Assembly (NCBI GenBank): GCA_020436085.1
Contig: JAGQYM010000045.1
Span: 1-37,958 of the forward strand
Origin: Cyclobacteriaceae bacterium
GTDB lineage: Bacteria; Bacteroidota; Bacteroidia; Cytophagales; Cyclobacteriaceae
Length of the DNA: 37,958 bases
Direction: 5' to 3'
Position numbers and translations under genes: made by a program. The notes below the pieces were generated by a model. It had not been told where the DNA came from and did not search any database. It saw only the letters and a list, made by a program, of their open reading frames with translations. Shown here in pieces: positions 1 to 8,463 of this stretch. Each line of letters begins with the position of its first letter. The stretch's first letter is position 1.

Positions 1-78
1 TTGGATGTCATTTGCAACGGTAAGATTTACGATCCCGACACAGAACAGGGACAAAAGTACTTTTTTGAAATCTTTCAT
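1..78 (-). CDS. N-terminus of an exported protein, cut by the left window edge
   Basis: Reading leftward from an ATG at 78-76, the frame is open to base 1 and encodes 26 residues beginning MKDFKKVLLSLFCVGIVNLT and continuing VANDIQ. This is a textbook signal peptide: a Lys-rich start, a hydrophobic core and a small-residue exit (VAN or TVA). Only the signal peptide is visible, so function cannot be assigned. The gene is divergent from the VPS10-like gene at 299. A TATATTTG box sits about 34 nt upstream of the ATG, which fits a Bacteroidota promoter. The overlapping longer frame on the same strand at 8-226 lacks these features. Confidence 0.6.
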   Translation of the reverse strand, partial: MKDFKKVLLSLFCVGIVNLTVANDIQ

Positions 79-111
79 GATATATAGACAGGTTAATCAG
101 GCAAAAGCGGC

Positions 112-119
112 CAAATATA
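112..119 (-). promoter_or_regulatory. Candidate -7 element for the left-edge gene
   Basis: On the minus strand this reads TATATTTG, an exact match to the Bacteroidota -7 consensus TAnnTTTG. It lies 33 nt before the ATG at 78. I see no clear TTTG at the expected -33 position, so support is from one element plus position only. Confidence 0.4.
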
Positions 120-245
120 GGTCTAACACACTTTTTCCATTTTACATACATAAGTACCAAAAAAAATAGTAACCGCCCAAAATGAGCGCTTCGATTTGGA
201 GCGAACAGACTCAAAGCACAACTCAAGTCGCCTGTGTAATTCTCA

Positions 246-275
246 TTGTCATTATTTGGAATTCAGGATACTTTG
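246..275 (+). promoter_or_regulatory. Candidate promoter of the VPS10/BNR gene
   Basis: TTG at 246-248 and TACTTTG at 269-275 are separated by 20 nt, close to the Bacteroidota -33/-7 layout; the -7 element is one base short of TAnnTTTG. The 11-mer AGGATACTTTG (265-275) recurs exactly at 33500-33510 in front of another exported-protein gene. The ATG follows 23 nt later. Confidence 0.4.
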
Positions 276-298
276 CTGTCACCTAACAAAACTGACGT

Positions 299-3200
299 AT
301 GAATTGTAGACGCATTAGTACCATCCTTTTTGTCTGCTCGGTATTTGCAGGACAATCAGGCTGGTCGCAAACCAGGCCGGCTCCACCGGTTGATCCTTCA
401 TTTTACAGCAACATGACATGGAGGAACATCGGACCAAATCGTGGAGGAAGATCACTTAGCTCAATGGGAAGTCCCGGCCGCCCGAATGAATATTATTTCG
501 GAGCAACGGGAGGAGGACTGTGGAAGACCACTGATGGTGGTAACGAATGGTTTCCGGTAACCGATGGTCAAATCAATTCTTCATCAATTGGGGCTGTAGC
601 TGTAGCGGAGACAAATCCTGACATCATCTATATCGGTGGTGGTGAAACGCAGCTGCGCGGAAGCATCACACAAGGTGAAGGAGTTTATAAATCTGTTGAT
701 GGTGGTAAAACATGGAGGCACCTTGGGTTGAAACAAACCCAGGCGATCGCGAGAATCAGGGTCCATCCTACCAATCCAGACGTTGTTTATGTTGCAGCGC
801 TCGGACATCCCTACGGAGATAATGAGGAGCGTGGCGTATTTAAGTCTACCGATGGTGGAAATACATGGAAGAAGGTTTTATATGTAAGTCCAAAAGCTGG
901 TGCGGCAGATTTGATCATTGATCGAACTAATCCAAGAGTACTTTACGCATCTACATGGCAGGTTTACAGAAAAGCATGGAAGATGTGGGGAGGTGGTCCG
1001 GATTGTAAACTCTGGAAGTCAGAAAACGGTGGAGAAACCTGGACTGATCTCACAAAGAATCCGGGTATGCCGGAAGGGCCAATAGGGAAAATCGGAGTTA
1101 CCGTCTCTCCTGCTGACCCCAATAGGGTTTGGGCCGTGGTGGAAGCCAACAATGGAGGTGTGTACAGATCGGATGATGGCGGCTGGACCTGGAAGATGAC
1201 TAACAACGAACGTAAGCTAAGACAGCGTGCATTCTATTATTCACGTCTGGTAGCAGATCCATTGAATAAAGACATTGTTTATGGACTTAACGTTGATTTC
1301 TGGAAGTCGTCAGATGGAGGTGTTACGTTCGACAAAGAGATAGTGGTTCCTCATGGTGACAATCATGATCTTTGGATTGATCCAAACAACCCATTGAGAA
1401 TGATTGCATCGAATGATGGCGGTGCATGTGTGAGTGTGAATGGCGGGGAGACCTGGACGGAGGAGGACTACTGCACGACACAGTTCTATCATGTGATGAC
1501 TACCAGCGATGTGCCTTATCACGTAGCGGGTGCGCAGCAAGATAATTCAACGCTGGCGATGCCTAGTGACGGGTGGGATCATATACAGGCTCGCGGCCCG
1601 AACCACGGATGGTACTACGATGTAGGAGGTGGAGAGAGCGGTTGGATCACACAAAGTCCGACCGACCCAGATGTATTTTATGCAGGAAGCCAGGGTGCAC
1701 TGCTGACACGATATAATAGAAAAACCGGACAGATAAGGGATATACAGGTATACCCAAGATTTTTCTCCGGTGAACCTGCCAGCGCCTTACCAGAACGCTG
1801 GCAGTGGACATTCCCCATCATGTTTTCACCCAAAGATTCCAAGATCATGTATACATGTTCACAACATGTATGGAAAACAACTAACGATGGGCAAACGTGG
1901 GAGAAGATCAGCCCGGATTTGACTTATGCCGATCCTGAGACATTGGGAGAAACGGGAGGTATGATCACCAACGACATGAACGGACCGGAGATTTATGCGA
2001 CAGTATTTGCTCTCGCTCCGTCCTTTCATGATGTAAACACAATTTGGACTGGATCGGATGATGGTAAAATTCATATCACTCAGAATGGTGGTAAGAACTG
2101 GAAGGACATCACGCCAAAGGAGCTTCCGAAATTCTCGCGTGTAAGTATCATCGAGGAATCACAAAAGAATCCGGGCACTTTGTATGTGGCGGCCAATCGA
2201 TACCAGGTTGATGATCGTCAGCCGTACGTATTCCGTACGACAGACTACGGTAAGACGTGGACCAAGATTATCAACGGTATTAAAGAAGGTCATTTTGCAC
2301 GTGCGGTGAGAGAAGATCCGGAACGTCCGGGTTTGCTCTTCCTAGGAACAGAACATGGAGCCTACGTGTCGTTCAATGCCGGAGACTTGTGGCAGCCGCT
2401 TCAACTCAACCTTCCTGACACTCCGATTCGGGACCTTGTGATTAAGGACAGTGATGTAGTGCTTGGCACTCACGGTCGTGGTTTCTGGATTCTTGACGAC
2501 ATCAATCCACTGAGGCAAGTATCTGCCGATGTGATGGCGAAAGATGTTGTGTTGTTTAAGCCGAGCGATCCTATTCGCGGAGTGTATAACCTCAAGGTTC
2601 AATATTACCTGAAGAACAAACTGGACACTGTGAAGATTGAGATTCTTGATTCGCAGGATAAGGTGGTTTCTACTTTTAAGGGAACGCAAGAGGAGTATAA
2701 GGTAAATGCCAACGTGCCATGGTGGATGCGTGGTGGAAGCACCAAGCCGACAACGGCAAAGGGTGTGAACAGCTTTACCTGGGATCTCCGCTATCCGGGA
2801 GCTACTGTATTTGATGGGATCATTATATGGAGTGGTCGTCCGCAGCGCGGACCGGCAGCACCTCCGGGTGATTATAAAGTGAGACTGACGGCATCGGGTG
2901 TGACGTCTACTCAGCCTTTTAAAATCAAAATGGATCCAAATCTTAAAGGTGTAACTGAGGCTGATTTAAAAGAGACTTATGATCTGGCAATCAAAATCAG
3001 GGACAAGGAAAGTGCTGCGAACGAAGCGGTGGTTAAGATAAGAGAGACGAGAAAAAAGGTTGAAGAAGGGATGAAGTCTGTTGGTGACCCAGCGGCCAAT
3101 GCAGCGGCCAAGGATTTCCTGGCGAAGATCACTGTGATCGAAAACGACCTGTATCAAACCAAGAACCAGAGTGGTCAAGATCCTTTGAACTTCCCCATCA

Positions 3201-3394
3201 AGCTGAACAATCGCCTTTCTTCTTTGAGAAGAAGTGTGGAGACGGGTGATGCCAAGCCAACCGATGGAGCGTACAAAGTGTTTGATGAGCTATCGAAGGA
3301 GTTGGACGGGCACTTGAACAAGTTGAACGCAATCTTCAATGGAGAGCTTCCTCCTCTCAACCAAAAACTCAATTTGGACGACATTAAGAAGTAA
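299..3394 (+). CDS. Exported VPS10/sortilin-type BNR beta-propeller protein (paralogue A)
   Basis: A 1031-residue secreted protein. Residues 1-24 form a signal peptide (hydrophobic ILFVCSVFAG, exit near WSQ). The next roughly 750 residues carry many Asp-box/BNR motifs (S/T-x-D-G-G-x-T-W), for example LWKTTDGGNEW near 74-84, VYKSVDGGKTW and VFKSTDGGNTWKK. These mark the blades of a VPS10/sortilin-like propeller. The last 250 or so residues hold a beta-rich segment (FTWDLRYPG, PPGDYKVRLTASG) and then a charged helical tail. Databases often call this family glycosyl hydrolase or VPS10 domain protein; I see no defined glycosidase active site, so the substrate is unknown. A paralogue with the same layout lies at 25046-28237 on the other strand. 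Transcription likely starts at the box near 270 and ends at the hairpin after 3394. Confidence 0.85.
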   Translation: MNCRRISTILFVCSVFAGQSGWSQTRPAPPVDPSFYSNMTWRNIGPNRGGRSLSSMGSPGRPNEYYFGATGGGLWKTTDGGNEWFPVTDGQINSSSIGAVAVAETNPDIIYIGGGETQLRGSITQGEGVYKSVDGGKTWRHLGLKQTQAIARIRVHPTNPDVVYVAALGHPYGDNEERGVFKSTDGGNTWKKVLYVSPKAGAADLIIDRTNPRVLYASTWQVYRKAWKMWGGGPDCKLWKSENGGETWTDLTKNPGMPEGPIGKIGVTVSPADPNRVWAVVEANNGGVYRSDDGGWTWKMTNNERKLRQRAFYYSRLVADPLNKDIVYGLNVDFWKSSDGGVTFDKEIVVPHGDNHDLWIDPNNPLRMIASNDGGACVSVNGGETWTEEDYCTTQFYHVMTTSDVPYHVAGAQQDNSTLAMPSDGWDHIQARGPNHGWYYDVGGGESGWITQSPTDPDVFYAGSQGALLTRYNRKTGQIRDIQVYPRFFSGEPASALPERWQWTFPIMFSPKDSKIMYTCSQHVWKTTNDGQTWEKISPDLTYADPETLGETGGMITNDMNGPEIYATVFALAPSFHDVNTIWTGSDDGKIHITQNGGKNWKDITPKELPKFSRVSIIEESQKNPGTLYVAANRYQVDDRQPYVFRTTDYGKTWTKIINGIKEGHFARAVREDPERPGLLFLGTEHGAYVSFNAGDLWQPLQLNLPDTPIRDLVIKDSDVVLGTHGRGFWILDDINPLRQVSADVMAKDVVLFKPSDPIRGVYNLKVQYYLKNKLDTVKIEILDSQDKVVSTFKGTQEEYKVNANVPWWMRGGSTKPTTAKGVNSFTWDLRYPGATVFDGIIIWSGRPQRGPAAPPGDYKVRLTASGVTSTQPFKIKMDPNLKGVTEADLKETYDLAIKIRDKESAANEAVVKIRETRKKVEEGMKSVGDPAANAAAKDFLAKITVIENDLYQTKNQSGQDPLNFPIKLNNRLSSLRRSVETGDAKPTDGAYKVFDELSKELDGHLNKLNAIFNGELPPLNQKLNLDDIKK

Positions 3395-3414
3395 GAACTG
3401 AATCGTTGAAACAT

Positions 3415-3443
3415 AAGCCGGGCTCATTGAGTCCGGCTTTTTT
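3415..3443 (+). terminator. Rho-independent terminator after the VPS10/BNR gene
   Basis: AAGCCGG (3415-3421) pairs with CCGGCTT (3433-3439); an inner CTC/GAG extends the stem, and a run of T (3438-3443) follows. It lies 21 nt after the stop codon. Confidence 0.8.
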
Positions 3444-3547
3444 ATTTGCCATGAATGTGGTCTGAGTGGATTCCGTGTAAAACCGACAAACACTCAATTG
3501 GGCGGGTCAATGACAGAATACCAGTATGAATGAGTCGTTATAGCTTG

Positions 3548-3555
3548 TAAATTTG
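3548..3555 (+). promoter_or_regulatory. Candidate -7 element for the lipoprotein gene at 3614
   Basis: TAAATTTG matches TAnnTTTG exactly and is 58 nt before the ATG, after the upstream terminator. No TTTG is obvious at -33. The rest of the 3395-3613 gap shows nothing else I can name. Confidence 0.4.
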
Positions 3556-3613
3556 CGTTGGCAATGGCCGATTTGGCATTGTTTTTTCTATGACTTGACA
3601 AACTTGTGATGAA

Positions 3614-4498
3614 ATGAAAAATCTGAAATACTCCCTGTTATTAGTTCCTGCTCTACTTTTCAGTTGTAAGGACGATGTTGAAAGCCTTCTTTCCGCGCAG
3701 CAAAATGCTGCGATCGAAGACCAGTCGATAACGGAGGCCTACTTTAATGAAGCTGGCGATCTGTCTACCAAGGCCTTCAACACACCAAGTTCGGACCAGA
3801 TATCAGGCGGCCGCACGAGAGGCACTATTACTATTGACGTTGAGGGCGACACACGATTTACCGGATCTACTATTACTCTGGTGACTGACGAAGGCAGCAC
3901 CGCGTTAAGTCCAAAGGGAACGATCACCATTGACTTTGGTGAGGGGCAGACGGATTCAAAAGGTACGGTGAGAAAAGGAAAGATATTAGTTGCATATTCT
4001 GGTCTCAGGTTCGTGCCGAACTCAACAACTGTAACCACTTTCGAGGACTACTTTGTGAATGGTGTGCAAATCGAGGGAACCCGGACGGTGACCAGTACTT
4101 CACTTACTGCCTCCCCTGCCCTGAAGGTGACATTCACTGTGCAGGATGAAGATGGTGTAGCGACTTTTCCTGATGAGACTACCATCACGCGCAATGCCAC
4201 TCACGTTCATACAATAACATTTGGAAACACAATTGGCGGTACTACCTGGGCTGTAGAAGGACAAGCTAATGGCAAGACCCGAGCTAACTCCAACTATACT
4301 TTTGTGGTGAACCGCGCCCTGCTATTTAAGACTGAATGCGCCTTTAGCGGATTCGGTCTGCCAGCGGAAGGCGAGGCATTGTTTACGGTTGATAATTTGC
4401 CTTTTGTAATTAACTATGGTGATGCAGGCGCAGCATGTGATAACACTGCTACGATTACGTTCAATAGCCAATCACAAGATATTACGGTGGGTAATTGA
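3614..4498 (+). CDS. Unknown lipoprotein, probably surface-exposed
   Basis: A 294-residue protein with a lipoprotein signal peptide: hydrophobic [13 protein letters not shown] with Cys18 as the lipidation site. The residues after the Cys are KDD, like the acidic lipoprotein export signal described in Bacteroidota that sends lipoproteins to the cell surface. The mature part is rich in Thr, Gly and Asp and has short beta-strand-like repeats ([33 protein letters not shown]). This suggests an all-beta fold. I recognise no catalytic motif or named domain. It stands alone between a terminator and the msrB promoter, so neighbours give little help. Function unknown; similar Thr-rich lipoproteins are common and usually unassigned in this phylum. 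Confidence 0.75.
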   Translation: MKNLKYSLLLVPALLFSCKDDVESLLSAQQNAAIEDQSITEAYFNEAGDLSTKAFNTPSSDQISGGRTRGTITIDVEGDTRFTGSTITLVTDEGSTALSPKGTITIDFGEGQTDSKGTVRKGKILVAYSGLRFVPNSTTVTTFEDYFVNGVQIEGTRTVTSTSLTASPALKVTFTVQDEDGVATFPDETTITRNATHVHTITFGNTIGGTTWAVEGQANGKTRANSNYTFVVNRALLFKTECAFSGFGLPAEGEALFTVDNLPFVINYGDAGAACDNTATITFNSQSQDITVGN

Positions 4499-4593
4499 TC
4501 AGCAGAACCTTTCTTCGGATAATTTGTTTAGCACAGTAGTGTCAGTCAAAGGACATTACTTCAACCTGTATGGCCGAAAGACATCCAGAAGTC

Positions 4594-4601
4594 TACCTTT
4601 G
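4594..4601 (+). promoter_or_regulatory. Candidate -7 element for msrB
   Basis: TACCTTTG matches TAnnTTTG exactly, 36 nt before the ATG at 4638. It lies inside the longer open frame that begins at 4416, which supports the downstream start. Confidence 0.45.
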
Positions 4602-4637
4602 ATCGTATATGGTGATGAATTCAAAAAAATACGCACA

Positions 4638-5129
4638 ATGAGAAAGACTAAATACATTTACTTGTTTTTGATGGCTGTGGCAATATCAGCGTGCGGTCAA
4701 AAAAAGGTTAAACAGAAAGAACAAGCACAAGATTATCCTATGAAAAAAACTGAAGAGGAATGGAAGAAAGAGCTCAGCGATGAGCAATACTATATCTTAA
4801 GAGAAAAGGGTACGGAAAGGGCCTTTACCGGCAAGTACTGGGACAACCACGAAAAGGGTACTTACTATTGCGCTGCGTGTCATCAAAAGCTTTTTGATTC
4901 TGAAACAAAATTTGAGTCGGGAAGCGGCTGGCCAAGTTTCTACAAACCTGTAGCCAATGATGCTGTGGTGGTTGGCAAAGACACCAGCCTTGGTATGGTG
5001 CGTGACGAGGTTGTGTGCAGCAATTGCGGTGGTCACCTGGGTCACGTATTTCCCGATGGGCCAAAGCCAACGGGCCTAAGGTATTGCATGAACTCAGCGT
5101 CCCTTGCGTTTGAGAAGGGCAACGAGTAA
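4638..5129 (+). CDS. msrB: Peptide-methionine (R)-S-oxide reductase MsrB, lipoprotein form
   Basis: Reduces methionine-R-sulfoxide in damaged proteins. The ATG at 4638 is chosen over the upstream in-frame ATG at 4416 because it starts a clean lipoprotein signal ([12 protein letters not shown], Cys19), giving 163 residues, normal for MsrB plus a leader. The MsrB core is complete. Zinc ligands come from CAAC and [15 protein letters not shown] and [20 protein letters not shown] are present, with the catalytic Cys in RYCMNSASL. The residues after the lipid Cys are GQKK rather than acidic, so a periplasm-facing location is more likely than surface display (inference). It probably repairs oxidised envelope proteins. 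A strong hairpin terminator follows, so it appears monocistronic. Confidence 0.93.
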   Translation: MRKTKYIYLFLMAVAISACGQKKVKQKEQAQDYPMKKTEEEWKKELSDEQYYILREKGTERAFTGKYWDNHEKGTYYCAACHQKLFDSETKFESGSGWPSFYKPVANDAVVVGKDTSLGMVRDEVVCSNCGGHLGHVFPDGPKPTGLRYCMNSASLAFEKGNE

Positions 5130-5153
5130 CTGACGCTGTTTAAAAAATTAGTT

Positions 5154-5184
5154 AAAGGCCGTTGAATTCTTCAACGGCCTTTTT
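5154..5184 (+). terminator. Strong rho-independent terminator after msrB
   Basis: A perfect 13-bp stem, AAAGGCCGTTGAA (5154-5166) with TTCAACGGCCTTT (5170-5182), a 3-nt loop and a T run. Because it spans 5162, it argues against starting the next gene at the in-frame ATG there. Confidence 0.9.
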
Positions 5185-5212
5185 CATATCTTTTCAGAAA
5201 TACCAAATCTGT

Positions 5213-6067
5213 ATGTGCAGGTTAATGGCCTATAAGGGCACTCCTATCATCGCTGATAAACTCCTTTATCAGCCCAACAATTCACTCATCCGCCAGAGTA
5301 CAAATGCAAGGGAACTGGAAGAACCGCTTAATGGAGATGGCTTCGGCATTGGGTGGTATGTGCCTGAAGTCAACAATGAACCCGTAACTTTCGTGTCCGT
5401 TCATCCGGCCTGGAGCAGTCGCAACCTGCGCAACCTCGCGCCAAAAATTAAAACCAACTGCATGATGGCTCACGTGCGTGCTGCCAGTGTGGGTGAAGTC
5501 TCTGAGTCGAATTGCCACCCCTTTCAACACAAAAACTTGCTGATGGCACACAATGGAGGAATCGAAGACTTCCCTTTGGTCAAGAGAAAATTAAGAGAGC
5601 CCCTAACGGACGAACTTTACAATTGGATAAAGGGTCAAACGGATTCAGAACATATTTTTGCATACCTTTTAAATTACCTCTACAAGTCAAACGAAAAAAT
5701 TGATGGTGATGCCGTTGCTGACGCATTCAACTATACTTATCAGCAAGTCAACCGGCTGATGAAGGAAGCGGGTATCAATGAACCCGCCTACCTCAATATG
5801 GCAGTGACTAACGGTGAATTCATAGTTGCAACCCGGTGGGTTTCCGATGACAAGGAAGAGCCTTTGACACTTTATCATTCCGAAGGAAGCCGCTATGTAG
5901 TAGAAGATGGAGTAACCCGAATGGAAGCCCCTAAAGATGATGATAACGCGGTGCTTGTTGTTTCTGAAAAATTAACGGAAGGAAAAGAATGGACTATGAT
6001 TCCGAAGAATCACCTGGTCATTGTTGAACCCAGTCTAAACGTTAGAATTAAACCAATCACAGTCTGA
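5213..6067 (+). CDS. Class II glutamine amidotransferase domain protein (YafJ/EgtC-like)
   Basis: A stand-alone N-terminal-nucleophile glutamine amidotransferase of 284 residues. The start at 5213 is set by the MCRLMAYKG motif: Cys2 becomes the N-terminal nucleophile after Met removal. The longer frame from ATG 5162 would bury this Cys and begins inside the msrB terminator. Other family motifs are GDGFGIGWY (about 41-49), AHVRAAS, NCHPF and the oxyanion-loop HNGG. No synthase domain is fused, so the ammonia acceptor is unknown. YafJ-like and EgtC-like proteins share this form, but no other ergothioneine genes are nearby, so EgtC is not supported. It is 32 nt upstream of the hydroxyglutarate oxidase gene and may share its transcript. 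Confidence 0.85.
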   Translation: MCRLMAYKGTPIIADKLLYQPNNSLIRQSTNARELEEPLNGDGFGIGWYVPEVNNEPVTFVSVHPAWSSRNLRNLAPKIKTNCMMAHVRAASVGEVSESNCHPFQHKNLLMAHNGGIEDFPLVKRKLREPLTDELYNWIKGQTDSEHIFAYLLNYLYKSNEKIDGDAVADAFNYTYQQVNRLMKEAGINEPAYLNMAVTNGEFIVATRWVSDDKEEPLTLYHSEGSRYVVEDGVTRMEAPKDDDNAVLVVSEKLTEGKEWTMIPKNHLVIVEPSLNVRIKPITV

Positions 6068-6099
6068 TTTTTTCATAGCTTCGCGAAAAAAATCAAATA

Positions 6100-7296
6100 G
6101 TGAAATACGATGTAATCGTTATCGGTGGTGGAATTGTTGGCCTGGCCACTGCTCTTCAACTTCTCAATAGCCATCCACAAATTAAACTCCTACTTCTTGA
6201 AAAAGAAGACCAACTCGCCAAGCATCAAACTGGTCACAATAGCGGTGTAATCCATTCAGGCATTTATTATAAACCCGGAAGTTTAAAAGCCCGCAATTGT
6301 ATAGAAGGTTATGATTTGCTGATTGACTTCTGCCGAATGAATGGAGTCAAATTTGATTTATGCGGAAAAATCATCGTTGCCACTACACCCGAGGAGTTGC
6401 CCTTATTAGAAAACCTATATGTTCGCGGAAATCAAAATAGGCTTTCTGGCCTAAAGAAGATTGGCAAGGAAGAGTTGAAAGACTATGAACCTCATGTCAA
6501 CGGACTTGCTGGAATTGTTGTGCCGCAGACCGGAATTGTTGATTACAAAGAAGTTGCTCAAAAATATGGGGAGCTGATTCAAGTCAAAGGCGGTCAAATA
6601 AATCTGGGTGAACGGGTAATTGATATACAAACTGACAACTCGCACTCCGTTGTCTCTTCACAGAAACAAAGTTATCAGACTGACCTTGTAATCAATTGCT
6701 GTGGATTGTATTCAGACAAGGTGGCGAGGTTGACGCATAAAGATCTCAATGTGAAGATCATTCCATTCAGAGGTGAATACTATCAGCTTAAAAAGGAAAA
6801 AGAATACCTGGTAAAGAACCTTATCTATCCGGTACCTGATCCGAATTTCCCATTCCTGGGTGTACACTTTACACGCATGATCCATGGCGGAGTTGAGGCT
6901 GGCCCGAATGCGGTACTCGCATTTAAACGTGAAGGTTATAAAAAGAATGACGTGAACATGTCTGAACTTGCCGATTCGCTGGCATGGCCTGGCTTTCAGA
7001 AGGTGGCATGGAAATATTGGAAGACCGGCTTTGGGGAAATGTATCGCTCTTACTCAAAGGCTGCGTTTGTAAAAGCACTTCAGAAGCTTCTGCCGGAAAT
7101 CACAACCAGCGACCTTGAACAGGGAGGCGCGGGGGTGCGCGCACAGGCATGCGACAGAACGGGGGGGTTGGTGGATGACTTCATGATACTTGAAGACAAG
7201 TTTGTGATCAACGTTTGTAATGCTCCCTCTCCTGCTGCAACGTCATCGCTGTCGATCGGAAAGACAATTGCCGGGCTTGCCGCCAAGCGTTTTTAA
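6100..7296 (+). CDS. lhgO: L-2-hydroxyglutarate oxidase, FAD-dependent
   Basis: Oxidises L-2-hydroxyglutarate to 2-oxoglutarate, passing electrons to oxygen or the quinone pool. The start is a GTG at 6100; an in-frame stop lies at 6076-6078 and no ATG intervenes. The 398-residue product opens with the FAD-binding VIVIGGGIVGLATAL. It carries the family block HQTGHNSGVIHSGIYYKPGS (about 44-63), then FRGEYYQL and a C-terminal GGAGVRAQACD. Length is normal for LhgO. In this family the enzyme commonly removes L-2-hydroxyglutarate made by side reactions; no CsiD partner is visible here. It is 39 nt upstream of the ThiF-rhodanese gene, so co-transcription is plausible. Confidence 0.88.
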   Translation: MKYDVIVIGGGIVGLATALQLLNSHPQIKLLLLEKEDQLAKHQTGHNSGVIHSGIYYKPGSLKARNCIEGYDLLIDFCRMNGVKFDLCGKIIVATTPEELPLLENLYVRGNQNRLSGLKKIGKEELKDYEPHVNGLAGIVVPQTGIVDYKEVAQKYGELIQVKGGQINLGERVIDIQTDNSHSVVSSQKQSYQTDLVINCCGLYSDKVARLTHKDLNVKIIPFRGEYYQLKKEKEYLVKNLIYPVPDPNFPFLGVHFTRMIHGGVEAGPNAVLAFKREGYKKNDVNMSELADSLAWPGFQKVAWKYWKTGFGEMYRSYSKAAFVKALQKLLPEITTSDLEQGGAGVRAQACDRTGGLVDDFMILEDKFVINVCNAPSPAATSSLSIGKTIAGLAAKRF

Positions 7297-7335
7297 GCCA
7301 AAACTCTTCCTATTTGGTTGTAACTTGTATCCCCT

Positions 7336-8463
7336 ATGAGTCGAATCGAATTTGGAGCGAAGGAACTAGAACGGTACAGCCGTCACCTGGTCTTGCCTGA
7401 CTTTGGCCTTGAGGGTCAAAAGAAACTAAAAGGTGGATCGGTGCTAGTCGTTGGCGCTGGTGGACTCGGGTGTCCTGCTTTACAATACCTGGTAGCCGCT
7501 GGTATTGGTAAAATCGGAATTCTTGACTTCGATACTGTCAGCGAATCCAATCTGCAACGCCAGGTGCTTTATGGAACTGATGATATCGGCAAGAGTAAAT
7601 CACACCAGGCGGTGAAGAAACTTTCGCACCTTAATCCTTACGTTTCCCTCACTGCCATTGAAACGAAGATTCACTCGGGCAACGCGCTGGACATTCTAAA
7701 GCCGTATGATGTGGTGATGGATTGTACGGATAATTTTCAGACGCGATATCTTTTGAACGATGCGTGTGTGCTGCTGGACAAGCCGTTGATCTACGGATCA
7801 ATTTTCAGGTACGAGGGACAAGTCGCTGTGTTTAACTTCAAACAAAGCGCTAACTATAGAGACCTCTACCCTGCTCCTCCTGCAGCGGGTTCGGTGCCGA
7901 ACTGTGAAGAGGGTGGTGTGCTGGGTGTGTTACCTGGTGTAATGGGTAGCTTGCAAGCGAATGAAGCTATTAAAATCATAACAGGATTAGGCGAGCCTCT
8001 GAGCGGGAAATTATTAATAGTGGATATGCTCACGTTGGAAACCCGGTTGGTCAATTTTCCAAACCAAAACCAACGGAATTCTATCAAAAAACTAATAGAT
8101 TACGATGCCTTTTGTGGCGTTCAACAACCTAAGCCAGACCCAGAAATGAAAGAGATAACTGTGGAAGAACTAAAGAAACTTAGAGACGAGGGCGGAGACT
8201 TTCAACTCATTGATGTTCGTGAAATGTACGAGATCGAGATTTGCCATATTGATGGCGAGCACATTCCGTTGGGCGAAATTCCTCATAACGTAGATCGTAT
8301 CAGCAAGGATAGGAAGGTGATCATCCATTGCAGAAGTGGATCTCGCAGTGGCAACACTGTGAAGTGGCTGGAAAAAAATCACCAGTTTGAGAACCTGTAC
8401 AACCTCAAGGGTGGAATACTTGCCTGGGCGGATCAGATTGATCCTTCGATGAGCAAATACTAG
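7336..8463 (+). CDS. ThiF/MoeB/HesA-type adenylyltransferase fused to a rhodanese domain
   Basis: A 375-residue two-domain enzyme. The E1-like domain (1-265) has the ATP-binding GAGGLGCPALQYL (40-52), DFDTVSESNLQRQ and DCTDNFQTRYLLND. The expected catalytic-loop Cys is Cys190 in VPNCEEGGVLGVLPG. It should adenylate the C-terminal Gly-Gly of a ThiS- or MoaD-like sulfur carrier. The rhodanese domain (272-375) has its persulfide Cys332 in HCRSGSRSGN and could supply the sulfur. At the position where MoeB usually has a zinc-binding C-Y-R-C, this protein has N173-Y-R-D176, so that zinc pair is missing. Thiamine or molybdopterin neighbours are absent, so the partner carrier is not known. Its TAG stop directly abuts the stop of metZ on the other strand. 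Confidence 0.85.
   Translation: MSRIEFGAKELERYSRHLVLPDFGLEGQKKLKGGSVLVVGAGGLGCPALQYLVAAGIGKIGILDFDTVSESNLQRQVLYGTDDIGKSKSHQAVKKLSHLNPYVSLTAIETKIHSGNALDILKPYDVVMDCTDNFQTRYLLNDACVLLDKPLIYGSIFRYEGQVAVFNFKQSANYRDLYPAPPAAGSVPNCEEGGVLGVLPGVMGSLQANEAIKIITGLGEPLSGKLLIVDMLTLETRLVNFPNQNQRNSIKKLIDYDAFCGVQQPKPDPEMKEITVEELKKLRDEGGDFQLIDVREMYEIEICHIDGEHIPLGEIPHNVDRISKDRKVIIHCRSGSRSGNTVKWLEKNHQFENLYNLKGGILAWADQIDPSMSKY

Noticed and set aside
8-226. 72-residue minus-strand frame at the left edge
   Set aside because: It overlaps the signal-peptide frame starting at 78 and the likely promoter; it has no domain or signal and many unlikely residues.
4416-4637. Longer N-terminus for MsrB
   Set aside because: It overlaps the end of the previous lipoprotein gene and hides a perfect lipoprotein signal; a promoter element lies inside.
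5213-6067. EgtC of ergothioneine synthesis
   Set aside because: The fold fits, but no EgtB, EgtD or EgtA gene is near, and generic YafJ-like proteins look the same.
6066-6094. A/T-only inverted repeat (GATTTTTTC with GAAAAAAATC) before lhgO
   Set aside because: Pure A/T arms with a 10-nt loop arise easily in AT-rich gaps; too weak to call a terminator.
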